Source: Blasia pusilla (taxonomy: Eukaryota; Marchantiophyta; Marchantiopsida; Blasiales). Taken from it: DNA of 64,000 bases. Where the stretch lies: assembly GCA_050084515.1 (NCBI GenBank), contig CM114275.1, positions 6,138,001 through 6,202,000 on the forward strand, written 5' to 3'. The notes beneath the pieces were generated by a model that did no database searches, was not told where the DNA came from, and saw only the letters and a list, made by a program, of their open reading frames with translations. How positions within the stretch are numbered: the stretch's first letter is position 1; each line of letters begins with the position of its first letter. Made by a program: the position numbers and the translations under genes. Below are positions 1 through 11,988 of the stretch, one piece after another.

Positions 1-780
1 TTCCTCATAAACCTCCACCTCTAATTCTTACTCTTCCCTACGTTGGTAGTTGTGTGAGTTCTAACTTCTTATGAAAATCTATATTATTATTGGAGAGTGC
101 CTTCTTGATTTACAAAGATCGCTTTGCTCCAAATGTAAAAACCAGGTAGCAAGAAAATGTTTCCTCTTCCACGGGCAGGAAGAAAAATAATTTGTGCCCA
201 ACATGATTAGTCCCTTGATTGTCGTGCATGGCCTAGATTGATGGTTCCGACTTAGACGTCAAAGGAGTCATAGTAATATGACGTAGGTGGTTTACAGAGT
301 AGCGTTACTAGGATTATCTAACCCTATATTGCATCAGGGTGCGGGGCACCCTAATGCAAAAAATTTCTATTAATAGAAACAAAGAAAAATAGGTAAAAAA
401 ACCCTAGTTTCCGGAGTAGTGAAATAGTCGGGAGCCATAGCGGTAGCGCATTCTCGTATGTTGAGTTATCTCCATATCCAGGTTCCATCGAAACTCTTTT
501 GTGAGTGCACGGACGGACTAGACCACTTTGTATCTCTAAGTTTTGTAAAGATTTTAGTGATTTCTCACGCAGAATGTGCCAAAACTTGATAATAAGCCAT
601 CCCATCATTGAAAAAAACATATTGATTCGAATCTTGTGAAAAAATTAATGCATCTTCCAGCAAATTGGTAATGTTAATTTCATTGAAAGAGTCTTGGTAA
701 ACATTTCTTCCTCCTAAACTTATATTTGCAATTTTTTTTAAATATGAGAAGGCTTATATGGGAAAATAAGAACTAAGTGG
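1..780. other. AT-rich intergenic sequence with a Helitron-like 5' terminus
   Basis: I see no protein I recognise here. Position 78 starts a motif (TCTATATTATTATTGGAGAG) that recurs in variant form near 5543, 33793, 53663, 61611 and 61791. It starts with TC after an A, as Helitron 5' ends do. The rest is AT-rich and degenerate. Confidence 0.5.
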
Positions 781-784
781 CTAA

Positions 785-2270
785 AGGTTTCACGGAAATA
801 AACTTGTCTATCTATCAGACAGACATGTCCACGGATATGCCTAATGCCTCCCTTAATTTGAGTCTGCAAACATGTCTGTGTCAGCAAGCCAGGAAACGGG
901 TGCGGGTTTGGCCAACCTAAGTGTCCGTTACGAGCTAGGAGGGCTCCAGAGATGGGCTTGGATGCGGGCCGCGAGTACTCGAGCGGCATGTCCGTGGACA
1001 TGTCCGGATTTTTCTGTTTCTGTGCAACCTTGCCAATGGGTCCCTCCTCCCCAAGTATTTTTGGTATCCCGATCGCCCACGTAGGCCTAAGACATACGAA
1101 CAAGTGCATACTCAGATTAAGGGAGGCAACCATAGATCGAATGGATGTGTGGGCTACATGCCCTTGTTTGGCATATATGCACCAAGCCTCTGTGGCCCCC
1201 ACAAGGTCCATGGTTGGCCCGACCTAGTGCAAGCCTCTCACATGCCTTGGGTGGGGCACACGAGGGCTTGATGCCTCTACGAATGAGGCGTAGGCTCAAA
1301 GTGGGCTATAAAATGAATGGCAAGAACAAGCAATGGATTTTTGGACTAGGTGCATGCTAACCGAGCCGAGGCTTACACATAGAAAATGTCCATGTCCGCG
1401 GACTTATGTCCGTCCTAGGGACAGACATGTCCGTGCCCGCCTGGGTATCCAAGGCCCGCACTCGTTTTGTGGCCCGCACGCAACCCACACCAAGCTTATA
1501 AGGCGGTCTAGGCCTCCATTGGGCGGACTCAGGCCCGCATGGCAGGCTGAGGGTCCACATGATAGGCTTAGGCACGGGCCTCAGCCCACCATGTGCAAGC
1601 AGAGTTGCAAACGAACAAAGTCTGTGTCCGTGGACAAGTCTGTGCGGGCCCAGGTACGCTCGTCCCGCCCGAGAGCCCGTCCAGGCCGTAGTGGGCACTT
1701 AGGCTTGTCACTTAGGCATCAGTTTTGTGGCTGGCAACTTGGCTCGCAAGGCGGGATTAGGGCCTGCGCATGGCAGGCTTGTGAGCCCGCCCAATGGTGG
1801 CCCTACTCGCCATGTGCGCCCGCCCAATGGTGGCCGAGCCTGCACTGGTTTTGTGGCCCGCGACTAGGCTCACACATGGTAGGCTTGTGAGCCCGCCCAA
1901 TGGTGACCGAGCCCGCATTGATTTTGTGGCTCGCAACGAGGCTCGCACATGGCGGGTTGGGTGGACCACAAAATCAGTGCGGGCTCAGCCACCATTGGAC
2001 GGGCGCACATGGCGGGTTGGTCCACCATTGGGCAAGCTCACAAGAGTGCAATGAGCGGGCCTTGAGCCTGCCTAAGGGCCATGCTGCACGCCACATAATC
2101 GGTGCGGGCTCAGCCAACCTAAGTGCTCGCTACGGGTTGGGCGGACTCGGATGGGGGGCGCATATACCGGAACGGCATGTCCATGGACATGTTTGGACTT
2201 GTTTATTTTCGTGCAATCTTGTGTGTGGGCCTTGACCCCACCCTACGGGCCCTATTTGAGCTATTTGCAA
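785..2270. repeat. GC-rich palindromic repeat island
   Basis: This GC-rich island lies in an AT-rich region. It is built of diverged repeats. The motif ggcatgtccNtggacatgt occurs near 988 and 2174, each time followed by a similar phrase ending in gtgcaacctt or gtgcaatctt. The 16-mer CATGTCCATGGACATG near 2176 is a perfect palindrome. Between about 1780 and 2040 phrases such as cccgcccaatggtggcc and cacatggcgggttgg repeat imperfectly. A third copy lies at 8655-8940. Long open frames occur on both strands, but they follow from the base composition and resemble no known protein, so I do not call genes. It may be a non-autonomous element or a satellite-like array. Confidence 0.6.
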
Positions 2271-2374
2271 TCACTAATGGCACTTACTTTCAAGTATAGC
2301 TCTCATGAAGAGTGATGAGGATCTTGAAGCACGAATGAATAGTATGTCCTTTATCTAATAAAAAAAAACTATTC

Positions 2375-3185
2375 CATATGACGGTATAGCCAAAGCTATT
2401 CCTCTTGCACTCCTTACACTTGCAAGGAGAAGATTATATAAAAAAAAGTTTCCCGCTCCACCTAGATCATCGATGAAAAACAATTTTGGAGATAGAGGAG
2501 CGTTTGCTATTATTTGATCAAGCTCATCATGTAAAGCGTCTCAAATAATACGTTTTCTTTTATTCAAAGATTCTTCTCCCATTTGCACTCGTTGAAATAA
2601 TTCTTCTATGTCATATAATAGCTCTTGTTCCTTTAAATATGATTGTGAATGAAAGCTTTGGAAATTAGCTTGGGGCATATCCATGATGGTCTCTTTCCTT
2701 GATCTTGTGAATAATAATAGACTTCCAAAAATATCATATTAACGATGGCATCAATAACAAGAAGATTACAAATTCATGTTTTCTAAGATGGAAGAGTTCC
2801 AAAAAAGGTTCAAATTTTGTCAGTATGTTGAAAATGTTTTTAAAAAGATACTATTAGGAAGAAGCAAAATAATTTAAGAAATGTTCATATTGAATCCTTA
2901 TCTAACGTCATTCATATAAGAGATCTTCAACCAATGGAAGAAAAAAATTGCCTCCATAGTGTAGGAGGTTGAGCACGTGTGTTTTATGTTAGAATAATTG
3001 CAAATAGATGACGAAGTGAAGAACTTTGTATGTATCGTAGAAGCTTCTTCAAAGCAAGAGAACACTTCCCTATCATCCTCAAGAAGTCCTAGTTGGATAG
3101 TAGCCTTCTTGAATGTTGGATATAATATCCCATGAACAATTCTTAAGCATTCGTATGTAGTTACTCCTCAAACATATAGTTGCTC
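2375..3185 (-). pseudogene. Helitron helicase relic
   Basis: Read on the minus strand, this stretch carries decayed pieces of the Rep/PIF1-type helicase of a rolling-circle Helitron transposon. Near 3185-3090 it encodes TYECLRIVHGILYPTFKKA followed by LGLLEDDRE, typical of the segment between Rep and helicase. Near 2690-2375 it encodes YLKEQELLYDIEELFQ, then LFFIDDLGGAG, a degraded Walker A region (canonical GPGGTGKT), then LLLASVRSARGIALAIPS. A stop interrupts the part before Walker A, the Walker A Lys-Thr is lost, and the frame shifts near 3000. It ends near the GC-rich island. It is non-functional and opposite in strand to the Rep relic at 6640-8590, so the two are probably separate insertions. 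Confidence 0.75.
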
Positions 3186-3189
3186 CTCG

Positions 3190-5540
3190 ACAACTTCATA
3201 AGATGTATTATCAACTAACTGAAGTCCTGATGATGGAAGATGGACTTTTTGACTTTCTCCCACAAAATCGTCATCCTCATTGGCAGGATGAAGATTAACA
3301 TAGAATACAAGAATATCAACATCAACATATTATAAAGGATGGATAAGATACAAATTAAGGGTATTGAAGAATATTTAGAATGGAGTGTAAGAAGATAGAT
3401 ATACATAGCTTATGGATTGATTGGCCCCAGTTGAAACCTCCTCATTTGGAATAGTTGCAATACTCTCAACTACCAAAGCGAGCTCGACTTGAACATCATT
3501 CGGTTTCCTTCTTTTTCTATACTCTCAATAATAAGTCCTCTCTTTTTCTTTGAGAGCTTCCATTTTATCGGCACAAATAGCAAGTTTTCATTTTTAGGCC
3601 TTGTCATTTAGAAACTTTCAAAAATCAAGTAAATCGATAGGATTCAATAGAATAGGAAGTATGAAATAATACTTAAATGTTAAGAGCAATGCACTAAATT
3701 AAATTAAAGATGGAGATTATGTAAGGTGGAAATCTGAACATGCTAAATGAATATAAATGTTGTGAACTTTCGATAGAGATGTTTTGAGAAGGAATTCTTC
3801 CTTAACATATGTTTTTATGCTAATATTTCTTTGTGACGTGCATGCCTTTTTTTATGTTTTCACACGCATCCATTTTCGGAAGTCATGCAAATATGTCGAG
3901 TTTGATGGAATAAGAAGTCTATGCAACAATTCCAAGATTGCATGATTATAATATTTGCATGCAAAACCGCATGTAAGGCATAATCATGGAAATGGAAATA
4001 CGTTGCTTCCTTGTTCTCCCAAAGAAAGTGCTTACATTGGAGAAGTGTTCTTCAATTGTTCGATTTGTCTCTTTGAATTTCTTCGCAAAATTGGTATATT
4101 TGTGATAACTCCTAATCTTCGTCTCTCCACATCCAATAATATTCCATTTCCACTCGCCATCTACATTACATAACACAAAACTACTTTTTAAACTTGATAA
4201 CATAAGGAAAGTGAAACACAAAGCTTAAAGAGTTTTAATAGAATTAAAAGAGAATTAATGAGGCCAAAATTAGATTAGAGAAGGGAAAAAAGTAAGAGAA
4301 TGAGAAATTTAAGAGTTAGAAAATAAGAGAATGAAAAAAAATTAAAATAAAAAATGAAAATCTTAAGAGGTATAAAGTAAGAAAATTTAGAGGATGAATT
4401 TAAAAGGAATTTTTTTAAACGAAAGAGAAAGACAAATTAATATATTTTGAAAAAAAATAGAAGAAGAAAAAAATGAGAAAAAAATGAAAGAAATTAAGTA
4501 GGAATTAATGAGGAAAAGTTTAGATGAGAGAAGGAAAAAAAGTAGAACCAAAAAAAAGGAGAAAGAGAATGGAAATTTTAAGAGGTAGAAATAGGCTACA
4601 TTATTCCAAGTTCTAATCTTCTCTCATGGGACCAGCGTTACCGAGGACTTTTGCTTCGGATTGCCATACTTTGGAGTCCTTGCAACTAGCTTCTAGAATT
4701 GAAATCTTTTCGGATCCTTAATATCGGACATTGAATTCCACAAGAACCAATAGTCAAGGAGTAACATCCCTGTCGAGCAAAAGGGATCCACGCATGTAGG
4801 TCTGAATTGTGACAACGCCAACACTCTTTTCCACGACTGATTGAATGTAGTGGGAGGAGTGGTTTTGGATGGGATTGAATTTCATCACAAGTTGTTACTT
4901 AATCAATGAAGAGAGTGAAGAATCGAGTGAGATAGACACCTAAGTGAGGATCTTGATGTATATCACGTGGCCAACACAAGAACAAAGTGTAGGGTTTGTA
5001 CTTTAGGCTCTAGAGTAAACACTTGTGGGCAAGTCCAAACATGCTCTCAAAATATTCAATTTTGTGAGAGAGATTTGGACAGCCCTGAAATTTTAATTCT
5101 TGTACTAGATGAATGTTCCCAAATAGTGTTCCCAAGAAAAGGGGGTTCTCTGAATAGGTGCCAACAAATCATAAGAAAATGATTAATTTTGGATTACCTC
5201 CTCACTGAAAAGCTAGAAGTGCACTAAAGGAAGCGTAGCTCTTGAGAGCAATTGCCTTGAAATGGGTGAGAAAAGATACTCCTTATAGAGAAGGTGATGC
5301 TTCTCATGAACATATTATTGTCGTCTATAGATCGCTTCATTGATCTAATCAGATGCATATAATTTTCTTTTCTTATGTTCTTGATAATGCTGGCAAGTTT
5401 AGAGAATCCGGTGAGCACACGCGAGCTTCATATGTCTGATTCTCTACATCTTTATATCACAATCCTTGCTATATATATTTAAAGGCCTCTAAGATGGGCA
5501 TTAAGTTTCTATATTTCTGCCATTTTTTCCCCTTCACCAA
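3190..5540. other. AT-rich sequence without a recognisable gene
   Basis: Only short open frames occur here. Positions 4235-4590 are strongly purine-rich on the plus strand (runs of a with g) and hold two imperfect copies of a block containing aattaatgagg, tagatNagagaagg and gagaatg, starting near 4254 and 4503. Confidence 0.5.
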
Positions 5541-5542
5541 TA

Positions 5543-5566
5543 TCTATACTATTATGGGAAAGTGCC
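5543..5566 (+). mobile_element. Helitron-like 5' terminus
   Basis: TCTATACTATTATGGGAAAG follows an A and matches the family of TC-starting termini seen elsewhere in the window. It lies about 1.1 kb upstream of, and on the same strand as, the Helitron Rep relic, so it may be the true 5' end of that element. I found no convincing matching 3' hairpin plus CTRR end downstream. Confidence 0.5.
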
Positions 5567-6639
5567 TTCAATTTTTGACACATGGCAATTTTGGCCAATA
5601 ACTTTCTACCATGCGTCAGTGGTCTCTCGCTCCAATTTTTTTTCTCTTGCCCTAGATTAGGGTTCACGTCCAAGGTCACGTTGCATTTTTATGCTCAAGC
5701 ATTTCAAATTTTGTACCCAAAATCGTTACTTTGTTTTGAAGTACTACGGTTGATGGACAAGATTGCAAAGGACGTCCGTTGATGAACATTGTGTTCAAAG
5801 TGCATTGATGAACATCTTGGTTAGGGGTTCTACAAGGGATTTGGCCGCTTTAGGGTTTTTCGGCTTTGAGGGTTGCACAATATTTATTGCATTTATTTTG
5901 TTCCAGAAGGAGTTAAATGTGAGGTTCAGAGCTCCAGGTATCCACTTCACTTTTACATTGTGTAAAGTAGCAAGTAGGGATGTGTAATTTCAGAGCTTTA
6001 TTAATGTCAGCAGACATGATGCATAATGTCAGAGCTTTGCTTAGCTTCCATGAGCTCACAAATAGAGAATAGACTTATTCTTTCTAGCTAATATGCATTG
6101 TGTATCGGAGGATCTACTAGCACGTCTAGCTAGATAGAGCAATCTAGGTAAGCTTGAGCAAGTGCTTTGAAAATCCCAGCATCCTCCGATAGTTCCCGAG
6201 TTGTATTCATATTGAGTTTCTCTATGCCCTCAAAGGTCTCCATTTTCGGCTTGATCTCCAAAAGATTCCCAATTCAACTTCCAATTTAATAGTTCTCTGT
6301 TTCCAAAAAATCTCATGATGTTTGAGGCTTATAGTTCCATCAAATCCTACACATGTACGTGATATTCGAAAGGTTTTACTTGGTGAAGCCCATAAACCAA
6401 AACGAGCTCATAAAATGGAATCCCTCAAAGAAAAAAAGGGCCTACCGTTGCGAGTTAATCAAAATAAAGAAAGGGCTTCAACTTCAAATTGAGCCTACTT
6501 TGGTAGTTTAGATTATTCCAACTTTTACAAATATGGAGATTATGACCGTTGGAAGTCCATTTATAAGGTTCTTTCAAATGCTTTTTTTTTCTATCGTTTT
6601 TCATATTTTTATTAGGATGGAAGTGAGCACGTTGAACAT

Positions 6640-8590
6640 CGTGATATAATAGTACAACTACATGGAGGAGGAGTGAGGCGTATATCCGAATTCAATGAAA
6701 CATACATTCCATTATATTTTGTTATGCTATTTGTCTATGGTGAAGCAGGTTGGTATCCTAGAATATCCTTCAAAAGATTCCAAGGCCATAAACACCATAA
6801 CATCCAAGAAGTTGTAATTATTGGAAGGAGGGAGATACTAAACCTTCGGATGATTGTAGGGATGATGATAGAGTTGATGGTTATATTATTTAGGAGAGGA
6901 GGATGAAAACCGTACTGTCTTGCAATTTGCATGTTATCGACTTCAAACGCGGATTGGAGTCGAAGATGACAATCAATTATTACATTTTTATTGATTTACT
7001 CAAGAATATATATGGTTGATCTCTATGTTATTATAGAGATGTAACGACTATAATGGATGCACTTAAATGAGAAGGAATTGAAAGCTGAATTATATCAAAG
7101 TGTAAAGGATGCCATGCATTTAGATGATGGTGATTGCCGAAGGTTTTGGAGACGCATTGTATTGCCTTCTTTTTTTACTGGGATCCATGTCATATGCATC
7201 AATTATATGAGGATGCAATGGAAATTGTGAGACATTTGGAGAAACTTGATTATTTTTTGACGATGATATACAATCCTAAGTGGAAGGAGGTTCCCTCTGA
7301 CTTATTACGCGGTGAATTTGCTATAAACCGACCAGATTTGGTAATGCAGGTTTTTTAGAAGAAAAAGAATGAGTTGTTACGTCTTCTTATCAAGAAGCAA
7401 ATATTGGGTCGAGTTTTTGGATGCATTCATGTGGTGGAATTCCAAAAGATGGATCTTCAGCATTTGCAAGTACTTACTATTTTAGGTCAAGAGGATAAAC
7501 CACGTATCACTTCTGATTATGACCTTATTATTGTAGGTCAAGAGGATAAATCATGTACTACTTCTGATTATGATCATATTATTTCAGCTGAAATCCTTGA
7601 TCGGTCTACCTATCCAAGGCTTTATTCTACTCTGGCTAATTGTATCGTTCATGGCCTATGTAGAGCATTAAATCCAAATATTCCATGCATGGATAAGAAA
7701 ATGAAAAAGTGTATAAATGGGTTCCCAAAAGCTTTTGCAGCCAACACTATAGAGATGGAGGATGGTTGCCCTATCTATTGTATGTAAGGATCTTTTTGTC
7801 TTGGTGAATCTTCATTTATTCCCTAGCAGATGATATAATCATTAATTCTTATGATTTTTTAGATTAGAGAATGGGAGAGCAATAACTAAGCGCGAACATT
7901 CATGGGATAATCATTGGGTGGTGCCCTAAAATCCTATGTTGTGCACCCTCTTTGATTGTCACATCAATTTGGGATCATAAGTAGTGTTTGTGAAGTTTAG
8001 TACTTATATAAATATGTATATAAGGGTTCTTATGCGATGTCATTTAAGTTGTTAAAGAATAAGGATACATCAATCGTTGTTGATGTTGTTGATGAGACAA
8101 CATGATATCTTGATGCAAGGTATGCTCCTTCTACTTGAATTCTCTTCTCCATTCTATTCTATTTTTATACTTCACACATCTTACTGTATACAAATTACTT
8201 CAATACTTGAAATTCTTATTCCAGATATATACAAATTCAAATTTAGTCTACATGTTGAACATCCAAGTATTGTGCAATTAGAAGTTCATCTTCCTGAGCA
8301 TCCAGGTACATACTCTATACTCATTTCTCTACTTTTTGGTATTATTAGATTAAGATTTTACTTACCTCATTCCAAAATGAGGGATCTATTATGGAAATTT
8401 TTCTTAAATTTTTTCAATTCTTCTTAGGTGAAGGAGAACGTTGTTGGTTGAAATTACTCCTTGATCATGCTCAAGGAGTAACTACGTACGATTGTTTGAG
8501 AATTGTTAATGGAATATTGTGTCCTATATTTAAGGAGGCTGCTATCCAATTGGGAGTTGTATGAACAAGAACTATTTGGAGAAGCATGTT
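6640..8590 (+). pseudogene. Helitron Rep (HUH nuclease) relic
   Basis: This is the decayed N-terminal half of a Helitron RepHel protein. In order it shows RRISEFNETYIPLYFVMLF and GEAGWYP (near 6680), LNEKELKAELYQSVKDA (near 7060), HQLYEDAMEIVRH, YNPKWKEVPSDLLRGEFAIN then RPDLVMQVF (7200-7355), FGCIHVVEFQKMDLQHLQ (7410-7475), ALNPNIPCMDKK and NGFPKAF (7665-7740), YLYKYVYKG (about 8003-8030, holding the expected catalytic tyrosines), VQLEVHLPEHPG (near 8280) and YDCLRIVNGIL (near 8480). The nuclease H-U-H motif has become H-L-Q. A TAG at 7356-7358, a TGA near 8104 and several frameshifts break the frame. A GC-rich repeat replaces the rest after 8650. Family assignment is strong; the copy is dead. 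Confidence 0.85.
7485..7586 (+). repeat. 51-bp tandem duplication inside the Rep relic
   Basis: Two 51-bp units (7485-7535 and 7536-7586) follow each other. Both keep the reading frame and encode GQEDK..TSDYD..I twice. Several substitutions separate them, so the duplication is not recent. Confidence 0.8.
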
Positions 8591-8654
8591 TGAATGAAAG
8601 ACAACGTGTTATTCGTGAATGCTTCATTATCGCCATGTGGGCCCTATAATGGAT

Positions 8655-8940
8655 TATCTGCGTGCCCTGCGTGAACTTGCTGCGGGCTAGTGCGACCTAC
8701 GCATGGGCCACAACGGGTGTAGGCTTGGCCATCCAGGTCTACACAATGGGCTCGGCAAGCTCAGGGTCGGGCTTAAATGCGGGCGGCGGCTACCCAAGCG
8801 GCATGTCCGGACTTGAATGTTTCCGTGCAACCTTGACCAAGCCTAAATCTACATTGCAAAACCTGGGCCCGCACGCACATGTCGGTTCTAGGGATGGACA
8901 TATGTTTGCGGGCATAGACTTTTCCCATGTGTAACCTCGT
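8655..8940. repeat. Second GC-rich repeat island
   Basis: It shares phrases with the 785-2270 island: gcgggc near 8780, ggcatgtccggactt near 8802 and tgtttccgtgcaacctt near 8818. It starts abruptly where the Helitron Rep relic stops, which suggests insertion into that relic. Confidence 0.6.
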
Positions 8941-9892
8941 AGTGGCTTTTTTGAAAGAAATGAAATAGTAAATTCATAATTAAAAATAAAAATATCTAAA
9001 AAAAATAACCATATTTTAAAATGATAGTTAGAAACAATTCAAAAAAAAATGTTGTTCTAATCCATTCAAATTCAAAAAAGAAATTGTAGTTGTAATCGGT
9101 TCAAATTCAAAAAAGAAATTGTAGATAGTAAGAGAATTAAAGTTGTCTATTGGTTAGTAAATCTAATGCTCCAAATGTTCTTCAAATAAATTCATCCTGT
9201 GAGCTCCGTGATATTAGCTTTGATGAATATTTCTTCTTTTCTTTAAACTTTCATCTTATAATTTATTTTTTTAAATATGTCAAAACCTTCATAAATGAAC
9301 TAGAAGGATGTTTTTTATTTTTATTATAAAGAAAATGAAAATTCTAGAATTATAGTTTGATTAAGGAAATGGCATTAAATGTGCCTAAATCTTCATAACC
9401 CATGAAGATTATGAAGTACATTTAATGTCATTCATCTTTCATTCAACCCCATAATGTGGGTTCGATTACAATATTCAAAGCAATATTTCCTTTAGTTAAA
9501 ATTCAAACCATCTATTTTATAATATTTTTTTAAAATATGATATGAATTTTCGATGCATTTTCTATAAATAAATTTTATAAAATTATATTTTTTGACATTT
9601 AATGTTTACACTAAATATAATTTTCATAAATATGAACAAAATCATTTTTATTATAACTTATGAAGATTGATGTGATAAATCATAAAAATTGAGTTCAATC
9701 AATAAAATCATAATTGGACTCATTTTGTAAACAATTAATTCACTATGGAAATACAAAAATCATTTACTCTGAATTTCTTAAATACATATGTGATTTCGAT
9801 TAGTACACCGATCACAATCAAGATGAGAAGATGGCTAACTAAGGTTTGTATGACTAGCCTCATTCCCAACAATGCCGAAGCGAGGGACCTGC
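8941..9892. other. AT-rich intergenic sequence
   Basis: I see no gene. A phrase of about 30 bp containing ttcaaattcaaaaaagaaat is repeated side by side near 9065-9125. Otherwise it is poly(A/T)-rich. Confidence 0.5.
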
Positions 9893-9896
9893 AAGG

Positions 9897-10325
9897 TGTC
9901 ACGTCTTTTAGGATAGATCGGTAGGATCTAATAGAGCGCCTTCATGAGTAGTGGAGGACACGCCCAGTAGGTCGAGGGTGACCTGCTGAGGCCCTTGGAA
10001 ACCTGAGATAGCAGGTTTCCCCTTCGTTTCGGCTCATTTGGAGCCATATTGAGAAACTTACTATTTTAGGTAAGTACCATTTTGAGTATATGATCGACTT
10101 ACTATTTTTGGTAAGTGGCCCTTGACCTCCTACATCAGGTCAAGAGCCAAGGAGGTGACTTGGGAGAATAGGTTACCATGGAGAGAGCTTGGGAGAGGGG
10201 AAGGGTATACCTCAAGGAGAGAGAGCTTGAGAACTCATTCTCTCTTTGTTGAACCTCTTGGCATGAGGCGGCGGAGCTATGGTACCTTGCCTTGTGAGTG
10301 TAACCCAAGCCTATCATTAGGAGAG
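9897..10325 (+). repeat. Terminal block A of copy 1
   Basis: It starts TGTCACGTCTTTTAGGATAG and matches the sequences starting at 25759 and 32756 and, inverted, the one ending at 30845. It carries two small hairpins of the form ACTTACTATTTTAGGTAAGT (10056-10075 and, with one change, 10097-10116), then a TTGACCT..AGGTCAA inverted repeat near 10122-10143. Relative to copy 2 about 120 bp are missing near 10325, between GAGAG repeats. It probably holds the promoter or 5' untranslated signals. Confidence 0.7.
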
Positions 10326-10897
10326 AATGAGAGAGTGAGAGAGCTTCATGGGGGAGCTCGCTGCTCACTCGCTTTTTTTGCAAGTTGGGGACCGTGTTCC
10401 CCGTTCAGCGGCTCATAGGAGTGCTCACCGGAGCAAGGGCTACTTTCATTATTCTTTGCATTTGCCGATTTTTCGTGTGGAAGAGTGGTGCGCGGAAGCG
10501 TTGCCCAATTTCTGATAGGGATTGAGTATGGGGGCGGGTTGCCCCATGTTGGTGCTCTTGAGAGCACCATGTAGCTTGCTGATTTGTATTTTTACAGATG
10601 TTACATTTTCGTTGGGAGAAATCAGCGCAGGAGCGCTGCTAAATTTTGTGTAGGAGAAAGAGACATTGGGCTTTACGACAATCCCTGTCAGTTTTTACTG
10701 AAATGTCGGATTCTAAATATTTTCTGATGGTGGCGTAGATCGTGAAGCTGTGCACGCTGTGCAACAAATAGTGCACAATTTGGAGTTGCGAGAAAAAAGT
10801 TATGGTCAATCTTGTAAAGCTGCCATTGCTAGGCGATTTTTAGGGTTAAATTGTGCAAATCCTAAATCAGCCGCCATACCGGCGGTGGCCGTCGCCA

Positions 10898-11080
10898 TCA
10901 TAGTCACCGTCAACGGTCGATGGTCAACCATCACTGTCGATGGTCAACCGTCACAATCAACGGTCAACCATCACCGTCGACAGTCAACCATCACCGTCGA
11001 CGGTCAACCGTCACCGTCATCGATCGGCCGTCACCATTAGCGGTCAACCGTCACTCTCAACGGTCCACCGTCCATTGTCC
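10898..11080 (+). repeat. CpG-rich tandem repeats in the leader
   Basis: About eight diverged units near 20 bp long are built on the phrase ggtcaaccatcaccgtcgac. They are rich in CG dinucleotides and partly self-complementary (GTCGAC, GGTCAACC). A diverged version lies at the same place in copy 2 (about 26865-26998), so it is a family feature of the untranslated leader. Confidence 0.75.
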
Positions 11081-11988
11081 ACCCTTTGGTTGCCATTGCC
11101 GCCATTACGGAGTGGAGGGTCTTCCACGACGTTCGTTGATTCCTTGACTTGCGTCGCCACCACGTACTTTGTTTTGGCCGCCACCGTCATTGTAGTTTCT
11201 TCATCAACCAATGATGGCAGATGACCTCTGATTATGGTGTTTGAGTTTTGATTTCATGCTGCTATGTTGTGATTGGTAGCCGCTGGACGAAGATCGAGTA
11301 TCGTGCCGTGACGCCCGTAGCCGCAACGCGCCGCCGATTGCCGCGCCGTGCCGCTCCTGGCCGCACCGCACTGTCTCGATCGCGGAGCCGCACCGTCATT
11401 GTGGAGCAGAGTGTGGGATTATTATTGATTGAGGATGGTATGGCGCCGAGTGCCGCATCCCACCATCGAGGGCCGTGCCGTTTCAGAGCCGTTTTGTCTT
11501 CGCCGCAACGCCGCACCACCGTTCAGCCTGGGACCGCATTTGTCTATCGAGGAGTTTTGAGCGTCGATGGGAGGAGTATGACTTGCTGATTGGAGGAGTT
11601 GTCTCCACGATCGAGTTGGGGTCGAGATTTGCAGTTGCTGAGGAGCGACATCAACATGTGTTCAGGTTACCCATTCTAGTCCTTTACCCTCCACGTGTGA
11701 GGGATTCTGGGATTTATTTGGGGATATTGGGTGTGTGGATGCTGAGAGCATCATTTATGTGTGGGATGTCCGGAGTTGAGGGTAGGTTGTCGATGAGATG
11801 ATAGCATGGTCGATTTGCCGCACCACGCCGCGTGTTGCCGCACGTTATACGTCTCAGGGAGAGAGAGTGTACATCGAGTACCGCATGTTTGGGATGAGTG
11901 ATTGAGGGATTGCTCACGACGTTCAGAGTGATCAGGTGAGAGGGGCACGGGGGTCATCACGGAGTCCGTTCAGGACTTTGAGAGGTGA

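Noticed and set aside
738-1211. 157-codon open frame on the minus strand, and overlapping plus-strand frames to 2235
   Set aside because: They lie in the GC-rich repeat island, are open on both strands because of composition, and resemble no protein.
3946-4221. Minus-strand frame with EWKWNIIGCGETKIRSYH, faintly like a BED zinc finger of a hAT element
   Set aside because: The second cysteine and the His pair are not clear, and no transposase follows; too weak.
10120-10420. 98-codon frame in block A (MTSYIRSRAKEVTWE...) repeated in all A blocks
   Set aside because: It starts inside a terminal repeat, differs in its end among copies and matches no protein; its recurrence reflects the repeat, not coding.
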